From: Acephala macrosclerotiorum
Lineage: Eukaryota > Ascomycota > Leotiomycetes > Helotiales > Mollisiaceae
Reading direction: 5' to 3'
Assembly (NCBI GenBank): GCA_014904845.1
Contig: MU119242.1
Span: 266,160 to 330,159, forward strand
Length of the DNA stretch: 64,000 nucleotides
Below the pieces are notes generated by a model, which saw nothing but the letters and a program-made list of their open reading frames with translations, was not told the DNA's origin and searched no databases. A program made the position numbers and the translations under genes. This document shows positions 23,795-33,984 of this stretch, piece after piece (position 1 is the stretch's first letter; every line of letters begins with the position of its first letter).

Positions 23795-24139
23795 AGAGGT
23801 GTAAAAAGTGGATTAAACGAGTCAATCGAAGACGAAGACAGAGAAGGGTCAACAGGGCGTGTAGCTGAATAGCGGGGTAATACTTAGGTTTTCGGATGTT
23901 CAAGCCACTGAGAACACGATTCTTGACGGATGTCAGGGTGAGGCGGATGTAAAAAAGTCGAGATGTCCGTCGGGACTCGGGAAGATTTGTCGTTAGGAGA
24001 ACGGGTGTAGCTATCATGAAGAGGGTGGATCTAGATAGACCGGACGCGACAAGCGCGTCCTCTTCCATGAGCCTTCATCTGTACCAGCTTCTTGGCATAC
24101 TTGATGAGGTACACATCTCTATATTTGGACAGCGACTAA
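23795..24139 (-). pseudogene. Decayed coding exon of unknown gene
   Basis: On the minus strand, a possible splice acceptor (CCTTAG) is followed by SLSKYRDVYLIKYAKKLVQM. Two in-frame stops (a TAG after CRVRSI and a TAA after WLEHPKT) interrupt a protein-like frame. It continues to DPSLSSSSIDSFNPLF and PLEQ, where GTAAGG could be a donor. The stops are what CAG and CAA become after C to T change. No family recognised; the piece ends about 180 bp upstream of the DJ-1/PfpI start. Confidence 0.35.
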
Positions 24140-24421
24140 GGTCACTTTCGTTTTGTGCTCTACTTTTGCAGCTCTCGCTCGGAACTAGGCGATTCATTTC
24201 ATTCCCATCTCCCTACGCTCGATCGAAGTCAATAAACTATCTCAGTGCTAGGGCAACAATCGAGCATTGCGATGTGCAACATACTTCGCGGAATTAGGAC
24301 AATCAATCCAACAAAGGAATATAGGACAGAAGCATACCAGTGTCAAAGTGATGAACCAGACATGGACGAGCGTGGGAATACGGTTGATAAAGGGAAAGAA
24401 TCTCACAATGGGTAATGCAGC

Positions 24422-24448
24422 AACGAACTCAACGAACTCAACGAACTG
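24422..24448. repeat. Three tandem 9-mers AACGAACTC
   Basis: Three tandem copies of AACGAACTC, the last with one change, in a gene-free stretch (24140-25289). No function implied. Confidence 0.75.
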
Positions 24449-25289
24449 GACTTTTTCAAGAATTAGCCTGTCAGGTCAACCAACGAGGCTTATTATTCTT
24501 CTGCAAAGTTTCAAGAGTCAAGTACTGTCTTCTACGCTAAAATCGAGAGCTGTATAGAACATGCACCTAGCTTGGTAGCAACTTCGATCACCCAATTCCC
24601 GAGCGGTCCACCCCCAACTAGGAGAGCATATTCGTGTACAAGATGACTAGCCTACCGAAATGGTTGAGAAATACCGATCTCGACTGCCGATGGACTAAGA
24701 AGGCGATGGAGAAGGCTCCTTGAAGGGCAACTACATGATAATGGCGAAGTTTGGTTGCATGGCACGAGGATGGGGCGCTGCTTTGCTGCCTTACTGCCAG
24801 AAGATGGTGTATCCTCAATGACTCAAAGATTCTCGGTGTACATGTTCCATGGCCAATGTCGGTATCATAGGTAGAGACTCTGCTATGGGCAAGTCGTGGA
24901 TGCAAGTTGGACAATGGATATGCTAGTATTTGACAGCAGGCTCAAACTGTACCTTGACATACGAATGCAAGGAGCACAAAGAGGTACGATTTGGTAGGTT
25001 ATGCAAGGAGGATATCATTTCTGCCGCCCGGCAACTCAATATCCTCAAAGTTGAGAATGAAGTGGGACATCAGGCAGTGAAGGTTCACAATTGAAAATCG
25101 AAAAAGGGAAGGAGCATTTGACACGAGCGATGTGCAGCAAAATTTCCGATCTGCCAAGAAAGGAAAGAACATTTTAAATCTGCGCTGTACAACAGGCTGT
25201 CCCCTGAGATTCGGGGCATGAAATTGGCCGAGCAGGAAAATCTATCATTCGAGAGACCTTTCGAGAGAGGGAGGAGCTAGAAACCCAGC

Positions 25290-28200
25290 CTACAAGTTCC
25301 ATTGCCGAATCCATAATTTCAACCACGCAGGCGATACAGCTGTCATCTTAGCCGCCTTTGGAATACGAACCAGACCACCAACTTCGCATCTCGACTCATT
25401 CCCGCTTTCCTTCCCACTCAGAAGGCGAAAAAAGTCGAGAAGCTTTACGGCAGGATTACTCTCGAGCACGGCCCCGTTGCTGCTCTCCTCCAACAATTTG
25501 ACCCATTCCTTCAATGGCACCGACCTTCCTATACCAGCGGACTCCTGAACATCCTGTCTGATCTCAGACCATGTAGTAGTCCTGGGTTTCACAAGGTTGT
25601 AAACCGATATGTGACCCTGGCGATCAATTACTTTGCCAACAAGCTCGAGCATGATTGCCGATAGTACGTCTATCGGGACCCAGTCGAGCACTTCCATATT
25701 CCCCAGAGTTTCGGGCAGAGCTCCCAAATGTTCCGAGCTGGCTACGAGACTTGGAAACCATTCATGCTTATTCCATACCCCCTTATCTGTCAACGGCCCG
25801 GCAATTTGACCAGTTCGAAACACTGCCGTGGTCAAGCCTGTGGCATCGGAATATCTGCTAAGAAGATGCTCACCAACGAATTTGGACTCACCGTAGCCAA
25901 GCTGCTCAGGAGCGTCAATTTCCTGAATCACATCCTCTGGAAGCGCCTCCGAAGGATGATTGTGAAGCCAATTGAGACCGGACGATATACTTGAGATGAA
26001 AATTACGGGTGCTCTCTTGGCTGACTTCGCTCCCAAGTCAAGCAAATTGCGAACACCTTTGATCTGGGGCTCGAACGACTCAAGCATCAGGCTGAAATCG
26101 ACTTTCCAAGCACTGTGTATAATCACAGTCACCTCTCGCAGCAATTTGGGGTAATTCTCGCCCAAACGTAGGTCCCGCTGTGCAAAATCCGCTTGCAGAA
26201 ACTCAACTCGCTGGCCAGGTGCGTTAAACCCTGGGTCTCGATTGATTTTCTCTTGTCTTTCCCGTGCATTTGCAGATCTGTTTAGACAATAAATCCTGCT
26301 CACTTGGGACAGTGGCAAGGCGTCCAGTTGTGCCAACAAGTATGATCCCAGAGATCCTGTTGTCCCAGTCAAGATGACGCTCTATGGTGCTGATGATGCT
26401 GGTACACCATTGGATTTTCTAGGTAGCAAAGTTGATGGCATATCCCTTGTATACTTCTCGAGAATCGATCTTATTTGGTCTTCTCGCAAGCTCATTGCGT
26501 CTCTATTTGTGTCTATGTTTCCGTTTCGAAGATTCGCAAGACGAATAAGAGCTTCTACTACCTTTTCGACCGACCAGGCGGAATAGATCAGACGAGGGTT
26601 CACGTCCTCGGGGTTCAACGGTACCCCACATACTTTCAAAGCTGCTCGAATTCTCTGTACGATGATCATCACTCGCAGCGAGTCCAAGCCCCTTTGGAAG
26701 ACATCCTCTGTGTTACATAGGTCATCCGCATCCAATGCCTCCACATATATCTCCTTGACGAATATCAGGATATTCGCGGGAGAATTTGACTTCGACAATG
26801 TCAAGCCTTCCGTGAGTAGACCTGCCTCTTGCGATCGGTATAGGTGTTCAAGTTCCTCTGCATACGCTCGGACAGTCTGCTGCCGCTGGATGGTTCCTTT
26901 ACCTGCTCTTAAGAATGTCTTTCCAGGATCGGCAAATAGGATCAAAGACTTTGGAATCTTGGAGAAACCTGGAGCAATCTTGTTTGCTTCCTGAACAATT
27001 GGCCAGATATCGTCTAGAAGCTGGTGGCGCTCTTTTTCGGTCTTTGGAAAGTGTGCCGGGTCAAGCTCGATCAACAAGGATGGGATGAATCGATACTCGC
27101 CGATCACAAGAGCCGCCTTAATCGAAGAATGAGATCTGATGATGTTCTCCATTGGAATAGGATTTATCTTCTCGCCATTGGAGAGGACGATCAGGTCATC
27201 AGCTCGGCCACGGTATTTCCACCAGCCAGGCGCATTTTCGTTCGCGGAATAAAGGTCTCTGGTCCTGTACTCATTGATCCCTGGAAATACCTGAAAGACG
27301 GGCTGATACTTGTCTGTTCGATCATCCTTGTCGATAACCAATTCGAAGATTCCAGCCGATATTTCCTCAAATATGTACCCTATATCAGAGTAAAACTTTA
27401 TCGAGTCCCATACATCGTTCTTGCCCGATATATGGTGAAACCGACCACATTCCGTCGCACCTATGTAACTATACAGGTGCGGCACTATTTTGGCAAGCTT
27501 CTCGCCAGTTGTCGGTCGCAGCGGCCCGCCCGCATATCCAACATGCTTAACATTTGCCAGATCCTGTAGTGCAGCTGGATCGTCTGCAAGCTCCTCTAGT
27601 ATTGATGGTGGGGAGAGCAGCGTCGTAATAACACCGACCTTCAGCAAGTGGCCCACATATTGCGCAGTCATCAGTACCTCTGGGTGTCCTTGGACCAGTG
27701 TCATCTCCATCCACACAGCAAACATATTGTACCCCAAACCGCCTGCCTGTGTGGTGCGTCAACAATATTCTTCCAACGACAGCTTATACACATGAGAACA
27801 GGCTCAGCAACTCACGTGGAAATACGGCAAGAGAGAGAGCGCCTTCTGGTAGTAAAGCGAAATTTTCGAAATTGATTCTCCTTGTTCTGATGGCAGAACA
27901 TTCATAGCATCCCAAGATCGAAGCATCTCATGAGTATACACTATAGGTTTCGGATTGCCTATCATTTCTCAGCAACTCTCGCGTGGAATTTCTTCCTTGT
28001 CACTTACCTGAAGAGCCCGAAGTGTGCAAAGTAATGACTTTGCTATTCTCGGCACTTGCTGGCGGCTCGTGGAAGGTATAATGAGGCACGGGATCCTCAG
28101 CCAGAACATCATCAAGCAGTGGCGCTCGCACCTTACGGACCTTCGGTGAGGCAGCGAAGAGAGGCTAGAAGCTCTGATCAAGGGACTGACAAGAGACAAT

Positions 28201-28622
28201 GACTCCACAGTTGGCCCTTTTGAAGAGGTCCAATTGAGCTTGGATTGTGTTCCGCAATGAAGCGATTAGAATCTGCCAGATGCAGTTAGCGCCTTCCAGT
28301 AGAATCATCCACTCGAACTTGCCTTTCGACCTGTTTTCATTGTGGCAAGGACGAAGATGAGATATCTTAGATCGTTGGGGCCGAAGTATGCGAAACTGCC
28401 CTCCTTCTCTACGAGATCAGGCATCGTTTCTTCTAGCCACCAGCAGACACGATTGATGGCATTTGCGAACTGTGCATAACTAATTTCTCGGAAGCCAGCA
28501 GAGAGGCCGCGAGTCTTTGGGAACATTGCTACCGGTCTTTCATATTCAGATCTAGCTCTTTCGTCAATGATATAGACGAGCGATCTTCGGCCAAGGCTTT
28601 CATTTTCACTTGAAGAATTCAT
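25290..28622 (-). pseudogene. NRPS-like adenylate-forming reductase (A-T-R) with two in-frame TAG
   Basis: Four exons, 28622-28323, 28272-28008, 27958-27816 and 27746-25290, give 1,054 codons, the normal length of the family. The adenylation domain has HTSGSSGNPKPIVYTH (about residue 185), YSYIGATECG (about 330) and YRGRADDLIVLSNGEKINP (about 420). A thiolation domain follows with the phosphopantetheine site FQRGLDSLRVM (about 585). The reductase domain from about 695 has LTGTTGSLGSYLL for NADPH and the Tyr-Lys pair YGESKFVGEHLL. Such enzymes activate an acid, load it on the carrier and release it as aldehyde or alcohol. Intron 1 appears to be GC-AG (GCAAGT); introns 2 and 3 are GT-AG. TAG interrupts the frame near 28160 (QSF*PLFAASPKV) and at 26382-26384 (SSAP*SVILTG). 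Everything else is intact, so it is a young pseudogene or needs readthrough. Substrate unknown. Confidence 0.85.
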
Positions 28623-30116
28623 GATTGCTTCGGATAAAAGAGATACAAAGGAAGCAGAAAGAAGGAATCAATGGAGAAGTTTGCAGGCTTGAGATATTCT
28701 CATTGCTACCCTTCAGCTTACTTGGCGCTATCATCTCCCTTCATTCCGCGGCACAGTCCTCTTGTGGATTAAGATCACAATCATACACCATCCTGTGAGG
28801 CATTTCCTGGAATATCACATCCTCTAAGTGCCGATGAACGAGTCGTCGAGTCGTTGTCCAGCAATCTGAACAATCGTGGGACACAGCCGCGAAAGCTTAT
28901 GCAGGGCTCGTATTCTTGGCGGAGCAGGACAAAGCCCGACAGCGCCGATCGTTTGCGATCGGGTCATCGACCGACTTTTTGCTCGGATACAAACTCCCAC
29001 TCTCCTTGCTGACAGTTCAATGCAAGGGTGTTCCTACACTTTTCAAGTACAAGATTGGATCGAAAGTCATGGCAGGCTATCACATATTCTTATCATTATT
29101 GCAGGTTCAGAATTCGAGGATCTGACGAGGTTCACAAGTGTGGGGCTCATGTCAGATATTCGCCGAGCATGAGCATACCAGCGCGAAGAGGAAACCCTTG
29201 TATGCACAGGCATGGTGCAGCCTACTGGACCATAGTCGGTGTCGACTCCTTGATGTTCATAGGCGTTCACTTGTTGCAGGATCTGTGTCGGGTGGAATTT
29301 GATGCGTCGGCGTACAAGCGGGTATAAGACCTCACGAGAAGAGTTTACAGAAATCCCGCCGTGCAATGACATCATTTCTTCTGTCATTAGAGCAATTTTG
29401 GACAGTATCCTTGGTGACCAATTCAGTTCCACTCTTCATTCCCAGTTTGTTGCAGTGGGTTTTCTCTAATGCGGAGCAGCTCAACGAGGAACGACTCGCT
29501 ATTATTATTGCTTCAGGCGCCTTTTGCATTGAATCGCAGCCTAACTCTATCGTTGTATGGTTATACTCTTCAAATTATAGATATTAGTAGAGAAGACACG
29601 CGTCTACGTCGCGGCTGCCGTTTAAGGAGACAAACTGTGGTTCACAGTAGGTCGATTTCAACTTCGGTCTCGGTAAGCCAAATCTACTTTGGTTTCCTGC
29701 GAGTTTCTTATTCTGTTCTGTGGGCTGTCATGTTTCAATTGGGACACTTTACTTGCTTTAGCTTCAGGTATAGATCACGATCTCTGGTCGTCGCTCTCGT
29801 CAACAGATAAACCTATCTTGACATCAAAGAAGTCACCATTTTACAGAAATGTCTTTGCTAAAAGTTTCGACCAGAATCGAATCTAATGATCAAAAGCTAT
29901 GTCATTCACATCAGTCTGTATTTGGAGAACGTCACACTCGTACTTCCCTGCCTGCATGTCGGCCGTGATCTCTCACGTGCCTTGCTGACATCTCGGCTCG
30001 GCATCTAATCTCATCCCGAACATCATCCTCAACTCTCTCTCGAACACCTCCAAACGCCCTGACATCATCACCTCTACCTCTAATTATCTGCACGCTTTAT
30101 ATCACTATTTAGAAAA
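28623..30116. other. Intergenic region, no gene supported
   Basis: About 1.5 kb between divergent genes (reductase on minus, HIT protein on plus). Frames on both strands at 28876-29886 overlap and none carries recognisable motifs. The plus-strand frame at 29366-29587 is hydrophobic and could be a decayed membrane protein piece, but the case is weak. Confidence 0.4.
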
Positions 30117-30823
30117 ATGTTTTGCCCCTTTTGCGCAATCGCCTCAGCAATCCCTCCCTCCCCCTCCCCCGCACTCTTCTCCTCCCCAAAAGGCTCCGCA
30201 TACCCCGTCCTCTCAACACCCAGCGTCATTGCATTCCTAGACATCGCTCCTCTTTCTCCAGGCCATGTACTTCTTTGTCCCCGTCGCCATGTTGAGAAAG
30301 CTTCTGGAATGAGTGGGGCGGAAGCTGCAGCGTTGGGGTTCTGGTTGCCGGTTTTGGGGAGGGCAGTTATTGGTGCATTAGGTAGGAAGACGGAGGAGGC
30401 AAGTTGGAATGTTATACAAGCGAATGGTACGCTTCGGATTTTTTTTATCTCGGTGATGTGGTTCGGTCAGGAAGGGGAGAGGAAATGGAGGTGGTGATTG
30501 AGGGAACGTAGGGCTGATGAGAAACAGGCACGGAAGCAGGGCAGATTGTTCCACATTCTCATTTCCATGTCATTCCTAGATTAGGTGAGGTTGATGAGAA
30601 GGCACGTGATGCGAGTGAGATTGGGGATGCGGAGAGGAAGAACATCGCGCTTGGTGAGGGGCCGAGAGTAAAGTTAGATGCCGGCGAGGGGAGGCGGTTA
30701 ATGGAATTGATTAAGGAGAGGATCAAGGTGGAGGTAGAGGAGATGAAGGCGAGGGGAGAAGTTGGAGGTGAAGGCGAGGCGGGGTTGTTTGTGAAATTTG
30801 GCGGTGGTGGGTTGAAATTGTGA
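30117..30823 (+). CDS. HIT-domain (histidine triad) nucleotide hydrolase/transferase
   Basis: Two exons, 30117-30426 and 30528-30823, give 201 residues. The intron (101 bp, GTACGC to ACAG) is phase 1. The N-terminus MFCPFCAIA has the Cys-x2-Cys pair often found in zinc-binding HIT proteins. Then come VIAFLDIAPLSPGHVLLCPRR, the conserved core that positions the nucleotide, and GQIVPHSHFHVIPR with the triad His113-Ser-His115-Phe-His117. The family hydrolyses or transfers nucleoside monophosphates from substrates such as AMP-lysine or dinucleoside polyphosphates. The tail is rich in Glu, Lys and Gly and ends GLFVKFGGGGLKL, a common fungal ending in this group. The gene looks intact. Confidence 0.92.
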
Positions 30824-33075
30824 AGCAAGCCACTGCCAATGCCAGTAAGCTTCTGTTCGAAGGCACGTAGAATTTTGTTTCCTCGGTCACTTATTTGTTG
30901 AGGTCTCACGATTTAACACTGCCACAAGTGCCCCAAACATTTCGTACAATGCACGTGAACTCATCCAGGAAAGTTGCAAAGCACATTACCCACACACTTT
31001 CCCATTCCCCAGCTCCTAGTCTATTTTTGTTACCAAATACTCATGTCGGTCCAGCCGCATGAGGGCCCGCGCTTTTATTCATCCCATGCAGCACTCACCG
31101 CAAGTATTGCACAGGATCTCTCCATCACCATCTGGCTCCAAATCTGAACGCCCACTCAAAGTATCCCAGACGGAGATACTGTGCAACCAAAGCAGCTGTT
31201 GGCCGGACCCTCTCATCTGCCGCTCTCACGGCTTGAATCAAACAGCGAAGGTCCACGCGAGATACTCTCGTCGAGGCTCCCGAATAGCTACGCAGGTTGT
31301 GCTTGCTGCGGTCGGATTGCTGTGGACTGTCGAATCTATCACCAGACTCGCGAACGCCGTTGCCGACGCTGATGAGAATCTGCTTGAAGAACTACTCTAG
31401 CTCACTGCTATTCGAGGAGCCGAAACAACAATCATCTTAGCATCTATCAACTTTGAGTGTTTAAACAGAGTCGAGACTAGGGATATAAATACCCAGCACC
31501 CCCAATGTCACGCAAGATCATGCATCCTCCAAGGAGAAGGATGTTCTCGTTGTGAGTATCTTTATATTTGTTTCCGACAGAACATATGCATGCAATACCA
31601 TCATCCATGCAGTCAAGCCTTCTAAGTAAAACGTCGAGGGTCATGAGTCTGATTTGACATGATGGATGCGGAGCCTGATCGTGCAGAAAGCATCTTTGAG
31701 GTAGCATCACCATCATTTAGGCCCGAGAGATGCTGAACTTGGTCGGCGCCCGGAGAACAGGCACATGAGAACCTGAGACTTTCTTCTTGAGATATATTTG
31801 AATCAAAAACGACACCAAATAGACTTGATTCAAGAACCATCTTGCTGATGTGCGAGTCCAGAAGGCGAGACAAGTCCGATGCTCGCCATGTGGTAACAAA
31901 TATGGCTGCAAATTCCTCAAGTGGAAATCCACCCTAACAATTTCCAAAATGGCCATCACCTCAAACATGAATTCGGTGTGCTATAGCGATCAAACTTCAC
32001 GAATGGACATTGATATATCTCAAATACGGTTGTGTGTCGAGCATGGGTGAATTGCCCCTTGAAATCTCTCCTTGTTTGCACCAAGCCCAGTGCCATATAG
32101 AACGAAAGCTGGTGCGGAGCCATGGTGAAGTCGCAAAGTTGTTTTCCAGCTGCATCGCCCTTAGCTTCAGTGACCAAAATCTAGAACAGATAAAAATATA
32201 TTATTTTTTCTACCACGAGAGTTCAGCTTCACAAAATATAGCCTTTGCCATTCACTCTTTAGGATTGGTCCCGAGATAGGAAAGGTTGGGTGCAATGATG
32301 AGTAGGGGATTTGAAGCTACCCACGCTAGTAGGATTCACTGCCGTGACTAAACCCTCTTGGACCAAATATATTCTGTTCCTTAACTACTTAAGAAGTGTC
32401 TGACTTGAAGTTATTCCAGCAAAAAAGGATATCGTCTGCTACCAGAACCCAGAGCCCTTGGACAATTGAATCTGAACACATGTGCAACTTCCTAGCGCCC
32501 TCCACTTCTCACAAACCTTGTCGAGGAAGGAGCGAATCTCCTATCAGCCAGAAAACCAGGAATTTCCCCCTGTCTTTGATTTTCACTTTCAAGTCACTAA
32601 TTATTACTTGAACATTCACTCTTTTGCTCGAACCACGGTCACGGGAACCGGCGCTAGCGAAGTCTTCCCCTATTCTTACCCGCTCGCTTAATCTATAATA
32701 TCAATCTTTCGATAGTTAAACTTCGCAACAATAGCAAGGCAGACGCTATCCACAGCGCAAAATTTTCACTACTACGAGAACAATTCCTTCCACAAATTTC
32801 TTTCTTTCTACATATCTTGTCTCCAACTTCCACAACTCCAAACCCATTACAGAGGACAACTCATCTTGCGACTCTTACTACCAACTGGCCCTTCCTGTTG
32901 CCTTCACAGAAAAGAACCCACAGGTATCGCATTTACTCTCAACGAAGGCTCTGCATATCACGAGCGTGCTGCCACTCCAGGACAAATTCTTTGTGTTGCG
33001 TTGCGCATACATTTGCGTGTCACCATTGTGCGTTACCTCTACTACCACCATCAAGAGAAATTGATTACAATCAAA
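30824..33075. other. Intergenic region with possible decayed fragments
   Basis: About 2.25 kb. Minus-strand frames at 31477-31968 and a plus-strand frame at 31059-31400 have somewhat protein-like composition but no motif, no consistent exon structure, and stops in every frame. 32640-33075 is the likely promoter and leader of the next gene and contains a pyrimidine-rich run near 32790-32825. Confidence 0.4.
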
Positions 33076-33984
33076 ATGACCAATATCATTCTCGGCAAGC
33101 GAAAGTATCCCGATACCCCACGACCATCTAAAGCCGTCATTCGGCCAGTCACATCAACTCTCAAGCCTGCTCAACCGCCAAAATTCAGCAATCCAACTAG
33201 GATCAATAAAGGCAGAGCCTTCGCCCCTTCTCGTGGAGGAAAGCAACACCTCCCACCCAACGTCTTCGAGCGCCGGCGCACCCGCGATCACGTCGCCAAG
33301 CTCCAAGAATTGAATCCTTCCGGTAATTGGCTCGAGGAGGAGGGACTTACATTCACCCCCAAAAAGCGCAAGGTCCCCAAGCCCTACTCTCCCAACTGGT
33401 CACTCGATTATGAGGGCAACAACTATGTTGTCTTCAAAGATGAGTTCAACCTGAAGCTCCCCTACCCAAAAATCTCACGGCAGCTAAAGCTTGTCACAAG
33501 TCATGTGGAGCGCAACTTCAATGGGGTGAAAATGCTTTGGGGTAGAGAGGATTGGGAGGAGAACGCCGAGGAGGTGTTGGCAGAAGAGGAGCGGATCCGG
33601 GAGAAGCGAAGACGCGAGAGAAAGGAGAGGGAGCTTAGGGGGGCCAAGAGTTCTAGCCAGAGGCGTCGCAAGTTGAAGGAGAACAAGAGGGCTGCTTTGA
33701 TTAAGAAAGAGGAGCAGGAGGTCAAGGCTGAGGTTGATCAAGAGGACATCTTGGGCCTGTCGGCTACAGAGGACAAAGAGACCCAGACCATGATCGACAT
33801 CCCCAAGCAGCACAAGGAGCCAGCCCAACCTACTGGCCTTGAGAGAAACTCTGAGCAAGCTTTGATTCCGTTGGCGTTGCTGCAGATGAAGTTAAAGAGA
33901 AAGAATCAAATTCGTGCGGTCATTCTAGAGGGAGGCAACCAGAGTGGAATTTGGCCCAAAGGAAGGAGAACTGAGCGTGTATGA
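33076..33984 (+). CDS. Basic hypothetical protein with charged coiled region
   Basis: A single-exon frame of 302 residues from the first ATG (33076, MTNIILGKRKYPDTPRPSKA) to a TGA at 33982-33984. The frame extends 70 codons upstream without an ATG, so that part is probably leader. The protein is Lys/Arg-rich with Pro near the N-terminus. It has a more ordered middle (SPNWSLDYEGNNYVVFKDEF, then KLPYPKISRQLKLVTSHVER) and a highly charged helix of Glu and Arg (AEEERIREKRRRERKEREL). Charged repeats and basic patches suggest a nuclear or nucleic-acid-associated protein; this is inference. I do not recognise a named family. Codon use and length support coding. Confidence 0.7.
   Translation: MTNIILGKRKYPDTPRPSKAVIRPVTSTLKPAQPPKFSNPTRINKGRAFAPSRGGKQHLPPNVFERRRTRDHVAKLQELNPSGNWLEEEGLTFTPKKRKVPKPYSPNWSLDYEGNNYVVFKDEFNLKLPYPKISRQLKLVTSHVERNFNGVKMLWGREDWEENAEEVLAEEERIREKRRRERKERELRGAKSSSQRRRKLKENKRAALIKKEEQEVKAEVDQEDILGLSATEDKETQTMIDIPKQHKEPAQPTGLERNSEQALIPLALLQMKLKRKNQIRAVILEGGNQSGIWPKGRRTERV

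Noticed and set aside
26384..26456. Possible intron GTATAC...CATAG that would remove the second TAG of the reductase gene
   Set aside because: Its ends would join out of frame and it has no branch site; the reductase domain would be lost.
31477..31968. Three overlapping minus-strand frames
   Set aside because: Could be gene remnants, but frames contradict each other and no order or splice sites support one protein.
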